Source of the DNA: Chaetoderma sp. LZ-2023a
Taxonomy: Eukaryota; Mollusca; Caudofoveata; Chaetodermatida; Chaetodermatidae
DNA: 64,000 nt
Direction of reading: 5' to 3'
Assembly: GCA_034401795.1 (NCBI GenBank)
Contig: CM067370.1
Coordinates: 62,350,369-62,414,368 of the forward strand
Shown: positions 55,788 through 64,000 of the stretch, piece after piece
How the letters are laid out: every line of letters starts with the position of its first letter
How positions within the stretch are numbered: position 1 is the first letter of the stretch
Program-made: the position numbers and the translations under genes
The notes under the pieces: model-generated
What the model saw: only the letters and a program-made list of their open reading frames with translations
Database searches by the model: none
What the model was told of the DNA's origin: nothing

Positions 55788-56032
55788 ATAGCTGCCCTGT
55801 AGGTGGGGCTTAGAATACACCTTCCGTATCCTCTGCGTGTCGTAAGAGGCGACTAAAGGAGATAAGGGTTAGGTAACCCTGACAGAAACCTCGAGTGCTG
55901 AAGACGGAGGTTCCAGGCCGCACGGCGCATTCTAATAAACCATGGATCCACGCACTTAACGCTTATGATCATGTCGATAGTCACTTACAGGACTGGCGGT
56001 ATGATCAGCGAATGAAAAGAAGAAGAAGGTGG
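55788..56032 (+). mobile_element. SINE-like retroposon sharing its 3' tail with the LINE
   Basis: About 245 bp with a CCTCTGCGTGTCGTAAGAGG-CGACTAAA block and no reading frame ends in ATCAGCGAATGAAAAGAAGA-AGAAG. The LINE at 16.1-18.5 kb ends ATCAGCGATCGAAAAGAAGA plus AAG repeats. A shared tail is how a SINE recruits a LINE's reverse transcriptase. The head is not clearly tRNA-, 5S- or 7SL-like to my eye, so a 5'-truncated LINE relative is the other reading. Confidence 0.55.
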
Positions 56033-56039
56033 TTATAAG

Positions 56040-56960
56040 CACTGGATTGATCAGTTTAATCCATATGCTGATGCAGACTGAATGAACAATGACAAAGAGG
56101 GATTCACACGATAAGCTAAGCATATTCCTTTTGTAGTTAAGGGTTATACTATTATAGCAATTAGCAATAGCATATCCCTTGACTACCAGAGGAATAGACT
56201 TAACTCGTCATTTGATCCCCGCTTTTAAATAGACGAGAAGGAAAAGTAAGTAACGTTTAATTCCAGCCTAATATTTTTAGAAAGATTTTAAAAATCTCGT
56301 GGCTTAAACTGAAAAAAATATAAAACATGGTATAAGCTGATAAAATAAAAAAGCACCCATGATATAGCATACCACGGTATACGGTAGTGCACCTGCTTTT
56401 GTACGTCGTAAGATTCGTCTTCAAGAATTACTGGTTAAGATGCATCGCAAATTTTTTTTTTTACACATTGTATGTACAAAGTCTTCAAAAAATCGTTTTA
56501 CAAAAGGGCATAGCACTGCACACCATGGTTCATTCATTCACAGTTCTATGACAAACATAACTAGCTGGCATGACCATGTACTCATGGTCTCACCATGTCG
56601 TTGTAACATGATTTGTTACTATTTTATTCTGCCCGTAAATATAAGGAAAAGTTTAGAAAAAGGCTGAAAACCGAAATTGAGAAAACTATTCAATCTTCCG
56701 CGTCCGGGCCGATATAATCTCCGGGAGCTAAGCCTATGCCTAACGAGCCTAGTGGGTAACCTGCCACTGGTGAGTGTTTGTCGTTGCATGTCTGTCGTAT
56801 CTATCTGATGAAGTGGTGAAACCCCTCCTTGCCACAACATTGTACTAAATGCCCATAGCTGATCTATATGATTGTTTTGGATCACTCTGGCGTCAGCTCA
56901 TTTTACTGATTCCTCGACACCAGCAGCCACAGCCCTTAGGAAGACGTTCAGACTAAAATC
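56040..56960. other. No feature recognised
   Basis: Mixed DNA. A GC-richer block at 56690-56890 (GATGAAGTGGTGAAACCCCT and others) looks like part of another dispersed repeat, without identity. Confidence 0.3.
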
Positions 56961-56964
56961 AAAC

Positions 56965-56979
56965 TACTACTACTACTAG

Positions 56980-57022
<43 letters not shown>
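56965..57022. repeat. (CTA)n microsatellite
   Basis: About 18 CTA units with one interruption. Confidence 0.9.
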
Positions 57023-57125
57023 GACTATTTACCGACTTAGCTAGCTACCATCATACCTACATAGCTACTAGAGTATCGGTACATTTTTCTCTCAGTACCC
57101 GTAGTGTTGAGTATTTATGACTTGC

Positions 57126-57287
57126 CGTTTTTTCTAGAATTGGTAGCATTATGGTCAGAACTGCTGTGTTTGTTGTAACCTCTGTGACGATTGATGCGAA
57201 TATCGTTAGAATCATATTCATCAGCCATGGCTCCAGACTGGAGAGAACAGCGAGTTCGGTTCCTATCCAATCTGACAAACCAGACAC
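57126..57287 (-). CDS. SLC13 copy B exon with second SNT-like motif (54 codons)
   Basis: The exon starts after a TCCGCCAG acceptor and gives VSGLSDWIGTELAVLSSLEP, WLMNMILTIFASIVTEVTTN, TAVLTIMLPILEKT. It covers the end of the first re-entrant region and the second sodium-site motif (TTNTAV for TSNTA) of an SLC13 sodium/carboxylate or sulfate cotransporter of the plasma membrane. Both ends are phase 0. The donor reads ACG|GCAAGT, a GC rather than a GT donor but otherwise a full consensus. It joins the 43472-43609 exon in frame. The upstream exons of this gene must lie beyond about 58 kb, across the satellite, since none is seen in the window. Confidence 0.9.
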
Positions 57288-57539
57288 CTGGCGGACAAAC
57301 GCAGATAACAAATGTTTAGCTTAGTATCGCTTTAAAGACTCACATTCACAGTAACATGCTTGAAAAAAAATTGTTGAAATTGTGTACTCCACTGCAGTGA
57401 AGCGAAATAAATCTTTACACATGATGATTTCATTACGCATACATTAGTATTATTCTTTGCCGCGAGTGGCAGCTCAGTAAATCGTCTGATACTTATAAAT
57501 GGTTATTCTGAATAGTGATTGTGAAATGGACCTTCCCAG

Positions 57540-57785
57540 TTATCCATCAATCATATGGCGTCATAATCAACTACGTGACGTGACATCGTAATCAATGACG
57601 TCATGAATGACGTGGATAAGTTCGTCACGAACGCTTAATTGATGACGGGCTAAGCTTTGGTGCACGAATCGTATGCCTTTACTATTGAATAAACATGCTA
57701 TTGAATACTTTGAAACTAATATGACTGGGCGCTGTTGCAGCACCCAGTCAAATTAGTTTCAAAATATTCAACAGCTTACCTATAA
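57540..57785. repeat. Hairpin-family interspersed repeat, inverted
   Basis: The tail comes first (GGCGTCATAATCAACTACGT, AATGACGTCATGAATGACG), then the head at 57690-57775: ATTGAATACTTTGAAACTAA - ATGACTGGGCGCTGTTGC mirrored by GCACCCAGTCAAATTAGTTT - CAAAATATTCAACAG. It lies 0.3 kb upstream of the copy B exon. The copy at 11.5 kb lies 0.15 kb from the matching copy A exon, but on its other side. Confidence 0.75.
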
Positions 57786-57959
57786 AGTTTCCTGGAATTT
57801 GATAATCATGGAGGTGACGATCTAATGATTCTAACACGGCAAAATGTGGGTGGACCTTAGCTAGAGATGGGCGGGTATAGCCAAAACTGGATTCCTCCAT
57901 TGAAACATACCGCATTGCGTATTTTTAGACTGATTTATTACCCTCGCCCCATAATGCGG

Positions 57960-58290
57960 ACGGGGTATCGCGATAGGGGTTGTGGGTGGATGCGTCCCTC
58001 TACACCTGTATCTAAAAATCTGATATGGCGCAACTTTTAACACAATGAGGGGCCATGCAAGAGGATTTCCAAACTTTCATCATGATCCGGATAAAAGATC
58101 CTAGATCGGATCAAATTCTGGATCTCTGACTATCTCGAAGACTACTGGTCCGATTTTGCTCAAGTTTTAACACTAGGAATGGTGTGACGGATACACTAGG
58201 ATTCCTCAATTTATATGGATGTGATCCGAAGAAATTAGAAAAAACCCCGAAAGATCCGAAAACCTTGTACAATGACACAAAAGCTGGAGG
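57960..58290. repeat. Interspersed repeat (GGTCCGATTT family), copy 2
   Basis: It shares the blocks listed for 3800-4085 in the same order and orientation, with a longer left end containing GGGTATCGCGATAGGGGTTG. Confidence 0.6.
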
Positions 58291-58489
58291 ATCTGCAAGC
58301 ACCGATTGTTTTTGTTGATTGATTGATTGATTGATTGGGTGGTAGATTTGGCTGAGTTGAGTGCTATACCTTTGCACCCTCGGCGAGAGAGAAACCGCCT
58401 CCATGTAACCAGATTATCATCCACGGTACACCATTATGAACTGCCCTCCAGTCCAACAACGGAATCGTTTTATGTCTGCGAATATCTCC

Positions 58490-58491
<2 letters not shown>

Positions 58492-58578
<87 letters not shown>
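58492..58578. repeat. (AAT)n microsatellite
   Basis: About 28 AAT units, perfect. Confidence 0.9.
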
Positions 58579-58959
58579 GGTGCCATCACGAAGGTAACAA
58601 TAGTCCGTCACCAATGTGCATGAATTGAATATTTTTGATGAATTTACAATGAAATAAACATTCTGTTGAAGATGTTGAAACTATTTTGGACAAACACTCG
58701 TCATGGAGCTGTTGCTGGCATGAAGTCCGGGATGAAGATCTCTTCCGCGATTGCTATAACGATAACAGCAGTGTAAATATATTAAAGCGGCCAGTCTTCC
58801 TATTTATTGTTTCTATCTTCGCAGTTTTATTAGACAATTCCTACCATATCCTAACTTCTCCAGCAGCTCTCCCATTTTAAACCTATTTATGGGTTCACCG
58901 ATCGCGCATTCGTTGATGTCATTGATGTACACATTTAAGATAGCAACAGCTTAGAGTAA
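58579..58959. other. Short spacer with a diverged hairpin-family copy
   Basis: CATTCTGTTGAAGATGTTGAAAC and a GAGCTGTTGCTGGCATG block at 58660-58720 recall the left half of the hairpin family. The satellite starts soon after an AACAGCTTAGAGTAATAGAG junction. Confidence 0.4.
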
Positions 58960-61900
58960 TAGAGCGATCGCAGCATAATAGAGGGATCACAGTGTAATAG
59001 CGGCATCTCAGAGTATTATAGGGATCTAAGAGTTATAGAGGGATCACAGAGCAATAGAGGGATCTCAGAGTTATAGAGGGATCACAGAGTAATAGATGAA
59101 TTTCAGCTTAATAGATGGATCAGAGAGTAATATAGTGATATCAGAGTAATGGAGGAATAACAGAGGATCCCAGAGTAATAGAGGGATTTCAGCGTAATAG
59201 AGGGCTATCGGAGTAATTGCGGGATCAGAAATGAATAGAGGGATCTCAAGGTAATAGAGAGATGTCAGCATAGTAGAGGGATCACAGCGTAATAGATGGA
59301 TCCCAGAGAATATAGGAATCTCGCAGTAATAGAGGGATCCAAGAGTAATAGAGGAAGGACAAAGTAATAGAGGGATCGAAGAGAAATAGTGGGTTGGCAG
59401 AGCAATAGTGGGGTGCCAAAATAATTGAGTTATCTCATCGTAATTGAGGGGTCCCAGAGTAAGAGAGGGATCTCATAGAAATAGAGCTATCCCAGAGTAA
59501 TAGAGGTATCTCAGAATAATAGAATGGATCTCCGAGTGATAGAGGGATATTAAAGTAATAAATGGATCTCAGAGTAAGAGGGATCAGAGTAATAGAGGGC
59601 TCAGAGAGTAATACAGGGATCAGAGAGTAATAGAGGGATTTCAGCGTAATATAGGGATTTCATCATAGTAGAAGGATCAGAGAGTAATATAGTGATCTCA
59701 GAGTGATGGAGGGCTCACAGAGTAATAGAGTGATCAAAGAGTAATAGAGGGATTACAGAGTAATGGATGGATCTCGGCGTAATAGAGGGATCAGAGAGTA
59801 ATTACAAGATCTTAGAGTAATGGAGGGATCTCAGCGTTATAGCCGGACCACAGAGTAATAGAGGGATCTCAAAGTAATGGAGGGATAACAGAGTAACAGA
59901 TGGATCTCAGAGTAATAGAGGGATCTCAGTGTAATAGTGGAATCTCAGAGTAATAGCGGGATCAGAGAGGAATGGAGCGATCTCAGAGTAATATAGGGAT
60001 CCCAGAGAGATAGAGTGATCCCAGTGTAATAGTGGGATCAGAGAGTAAGATAGGGTGCTCAAAGAAATAGAGGGATCTCAGAGTAAGAGGGATTACATGG
60101 TAATAGAGGGATCTCTGCGTAATGGAGGGAGCTTAGAGCAATAGAGGTATCTCAGAGTAATAGATGGATCTCAGAGTAATAAATGGAGCTCAAAGGGATG
60201 TCAAAGTAATAGAGGGATCCCAGAGTAATAGTGGGTTGGCATAGTAATAGTGGTGTGCCAGAGTAATAGAGGGAGCTCAACGTAATAGAGGGTATTAGAG
60301 AGTAATAGAGAGATATCAGAGTAATAGAGTGATCTCGGCGCTATAGCTGGACCACAGAGTAATAGAGAGCTCTCAGAGTGGATGGATACCAGAGTACAAG
60401 AGGGATCTCAGAGTAATAGAGGAATTTCAGGATAATAGAGGGATCTCAGAGTAATAGTGGGATCAGAGCTGAATAGAGGGATCTCAAAGTAATAGAGGGA
60501 TCGCAGAGTAAGAGGGAACATGGAGTAATTGAGGGATCTTAGCATAATAGAGAGACTTTAGTGTAATAGAGGGATCTCACGGCAATAGGGGGATCCCTGC
60601 GTAATAGAGGGATATCAGCGTAATATATGGATCAGAGAATAATAGAGGGATCTGGGCGTAATCGAGGGATTTCAGCGTAGTAGAAGGATCACAGCGTCTC
60701 GGAGTAATATAGAGATCCCAGAGTAATAGAGGAGCCAGAGAGTAATATATGGATTTCAACGTAATAGTGGAATCAGAGAGTAATATAGTGATCTCAGAGT
60801 TATAGAGGGATGGCAGAGTAATAGTCGGATCAAAGAGCAATAGAGGGATCACAGAGTAATAGATGGATCCCAGAGTAATAGAGCGATCTCAGAGTGATAT
60901 AGGGATCTTAGAGTGATAAAAGGATCTCAAATTAGGATCGCAGAGTAACAGAGGGATCTCAGCGTCATAGATGGATCGTAGAATACTAGAGGGATTTCAG
61001 AGCAATAGGGGGATCTCAGAGTAATAGACGGAATTCAGCATAATAGAGAGATCAGAGAGTAATAGAGGGTTCGGGACATAATAGAGGGATCTCAACGTAA
61101 GAGATGGGTCCGAGAGAATATAGGGGTCTCAGAGTAATAGAGGGATCTCAGAGTATTTTAGGGATCTCAGAGTTATAGAGGGATCACAGGGTAATAGAGG
61201 GATCACATCATCATAGAGGATCACAGAGTAATAAATGGACCTCACCGTAAAAGAGGGATAAGAGAGTAATAGAGTGATGTCATAGTACAAAGAGTGATCT
61301 CAGCGCTATATCCAGACCACAGAGTAATAGAGAGATCACAGAGTAATGGATGGATAACAGAGTAACAAAGGGATCTCAGGGTAATAGAGGGATTTCAGAA
61401 TAATAGAAGAATCTCAGAGTCATAGCGGGATCAGAGATGAATAGATGGATCTCAGAGTAATAGAGGGATCTCAGAGTAAGGGGGATCACAGAGTAATAGA
61501 GGGATCTCAGCGTAATAGATGGATCTCAGAGAATATAGGAATCTCGGAAAAATAGAGGGATCCCAGAGTAATAGATCAATGATAAAGTAATAGAGGGATC
61601 TTAGAGTAATAGTGGGGTGGTAGAGCAATAGTGGGGGTGCCAAAATAATAGCGTCATCTCATCGTAGTAAAGGGGTCCCAGAGTAATGGAGGGATCACAG
61701 CGTAATAGATGAATCCCAGCGAATATAGGGGTCTCGGAGTAATATAGAGATCCCAGAGTAATAGAGGAATCAGATGGTAATATATGGATTTCAACATAAT
61801 AGAGGGATCAGAGAGTAATATAGTGATCTCAGAGTTATAGAGGGATGGCAGAGTAATAGTCGGATCAAAGAGCAATAGAGGGATCACAGGGTAATATATG

Positions 61901-64000
61901 GATCTCAGAGTAATAGAGCGATCTCAGAGTGATATAGGGATCTTAGAGTAATAAAAGGATCTCAAATCAGGATCGCAGAGTAATAGAGGGATCTCAGCGT
62001 CATAGATGGATCTTAGACTACAAGAGGGATTTGTTAGCAATAGAGGGATCTCAGAGTAATAGAGGCAATTCAGCATAATAGACAGATCAGAGAGTAATAG
62101 AGGGTTCTGGACATAATAGAGGGATCTCAGCGTAAGAGATGGGCCCGATAGAATGTAGGGATCTCAGAGTAATAGAGGGATCTCAGAGTATTATTGGGAT
62201 CTCAGAGTTATAGAGGGATCACATAATTATAGAGGGATCTCAGAGTAATACTGGGAATTCAGCATAACAGAGGGATCAGAGAGTAATAGTGGGTCTGGGC
62301 ATAATAGAGGGATCTCAGCTTAAGAGATGGGTCTAAGAGAATATAGGGATCTCAGAGTAATAGAGTGATCTCAGAGTAGTCGATGGATCATCGGGTTATG
62401 GAGGGATCACAGAGAAAAGAGGGATATCAAAGTATTATATGGATCTCAGAGTTATAAAGGGATCACAGAGTAATAGAGGGATCACAGAATTATAGAGGGA
62501 TCACAGAGTAATAGATGGATCTTAACGTAAAACAGGGATCAGAGTAATAGAGTGATGTCAGGGTAATGGAGTGATCTCAGCGCTATAGCCAGACCACAGA
62601 GTAATAGAGAGATCACAGCGTAATGGATGGATAACAGAGTAACATGGGGATCTCAGGGTAATAGAGGGATTTCAGAATAATAGAGGAATCTCAGAGTCAT
62701 AGCGGGATCAGAGATGAATAGACGGATCTCACAGTAATAGAGGGATCTCAGAGTAAGGGGATCACATAGTAATAGAGGGATCTCAGCATAATAGATGGAT
62801 CTAAGAGAATATAGGAATCTCGTAGTAATAGAGGGATCCCAGAGTAATAGATCAATGACAAAGTAATAGAGGGATCTCAACGTAATAGGGGGTGGTAGAG
62901 TAATAGTGGGGTGCCAAAATAATAGCGTCATCCCATCGTAGTGGAGGGGTCACAGAGTAATAGAGGGATCACAGAGTAATAGATGGATATCAGAGTAATA
63001 GAGCGATCTCAGAGTGATATAGGGATCTTAGAGTAATATAAGGTTCTCAAATCCGGATCACAGAGTAATAGAGGGATCTCAGCATCATAGAGAGATCAGA
63101 GAGTAATAGTGGGTTCTGGGCATAATAGAGGGATCTCAGCGTAAGAGATGGGTCCTAGCGAATATAGGAATCTCAGAGTAATGGAGATATCTCAGAGTAG
63201 TAGATAGATCTCCAGGTTATAGAGGGATCACAGAGTAATAGAGGGATCACAGAATTATAGAGGATCACAGAGTAATAAATGGATCTCAGCGTAAAAGAGG
63301 GATTAGAGAGTAATAGAGTGATATCAGAGTAATGGCGTTATCGCAGCACTATAGCCAGACCATAGAGTAATAGAGATATCGCAAAGTAATGGATGGGTAA
63401 CAGTGTAACAGAGGGATCTCAGGGTAATCGAGGGATTTCAGCATAATAGAGGGATTTCAGAGTAATAGCGGGATCAGAGATGAATAGAGGGATCTCAAAG
63501 TAATAGCAGGATCTCAGAGTAAGGGGGATCACCGAGTAATAAAGGGACCTCAGCGTAATAGAGAGATATTAGTGTCATAGAGGCATCTCATGCCAATAGC
63601 ATGATCCTAGCGTAATAGAGGGATAACAGCGTAATAGAGGTATCAGAGAATAATAGACAGATATGGGCGTAATAGAGGGATTTCAGCGTAGTAGAGGGAT
63701 CACTGGGTAAAAGATGGATCACAGAGAATATAGGGATCTTGGAGTAATAGAGGGATCCCAGAGCAATAGATGAATGACAAAGTAATATAGGGATCCCAGA
63801 GGAATAGTGAGGTGGCAGAGCAATAGTGGGGTGAAAAAATAATAGAGTCATCACATCGTAATAGAGGGGTCCCAGAGTAATAGAGGCATCTCATTGAAAT
63901 ATAGTGATTTCAGAGTAATATAGTGATCAGAAAGTAATATAGTGGTCTCAGAGTTATAGAGGGATCGCAGATTAATAGTGGGATCAAAGAGCAATAGAGG
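58960..64000. repeat. Satellite array of 19-20-bp units, runs off the window
   Basis: The base unit is CAGAGTAATAGAGGGATCT with many one-base variants (GATCACAGAGTAATAG, GATCTCAGCGTAATAG, GATCAGAGAGTAATAG). Over 250 units fill 5 kb without interruption. Longer motifs return, for example AGACCACAGAGTAATAGAGA with GGATGGATAACAGAGTAACA at about 59840, 60345, 61310, 62580 and 63345, so there is an uneven higher-order pattern. The minus-strand ORFs over it (repeats of PLLL, YYSEIPLL) are by-products. Confidence 0.95.

Noticed and set aside
60577..63894. Minus ORFs with repeated YYSEIPLL peptides
   Set aside because: They are readings of the satellite unit; the apparent protein repeat follows from the DNA repeat.
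58960..64000. Regular short repeats that might look like a CRISPR array
   Set aside because: Units are contiguous with no unique spacers, vary freely, have no cas genes, and lie in a eukaryotic genome.

Overview
This window is metazoan nuclear DNA, probably from an invertebrate with a repeat-rich genome. A mollusc or other lophotrochozoan is my best guess, from the mix of repeat families; the sequence alone cannot settle it. The signs of a eukaryote are spliced exons with GT-AG (and one GC) borders, many microsatellites, Tc1/mariner, LINE, Ty3/gypsy and protein-primed PolB elements, and no operons or bacterial genes. Most of the 64 kb is mobile DNA and its debris in the introns of one or two host genes.

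Host genes. Two minus-strand, tandem copies of an SLC13 (sodium/carboxylate cotransporter) gene can be read as dispersed exons. Copy A runs from 15.2 kb down to 4.1 kb, perhaps to 0.6 kb, and is decaying: stop and frameshift in a core exon, a lost donor, an exon cut by a repeat. Copy B shows two intact adjacent exons, at 57.2 and 43.5 kb, separated by a 13.5-kb intron packed with elements. A possible two-exon host transcript end lies at 8.6 and 6.8 kb (minus). A MADF-type DNA-binding exon sits at 26.1 kb.

Nested pseudogene, 23.4 to 15.5 kb (minus). This is a decayed copy of a multi-copy invertebrate protein family with a FEN1/XPG-like nuclease core. It is split by a solo gypsy LTR (19496-21051, 4-bp target duplication) and by a 5'-truncated LINE with RT and RNase H (16.1-18.5 kb).

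Transposons. There is a Tc1-like transposase ORF at 2.3 kb. Two further Tc1 copies of one family (9350-11007, dead and sitting in a TA microsatellite; 27187-28843, intact ORF) differ by one base in length. At 29.4-36.4 kb two diverged copies of a protein-primed DNA polymerase B gene lie tail to tail about a hairpin, with tandem SAP-like ORFs at the outer end. A Ty3/gypsy element (LTR 46969-48362, then primer site, gag, pol to 53585) has no 3' LTR and ends next to another fragment of the FEN1-like family. A SINE-like repeat near 55.8-56.0 kb shares its 3' tail with the LINE.

Repeats. A short interspersed hairpin family recurs at least six times. Several degenerate tandem arrays and microsatellites fill the gaps, and the last 5 kb (58.96-64.0 kb) are a 19-20-bp satellite that runs off the window. 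I found no RNA gene that looks functional, only tRNA-derived fragments.
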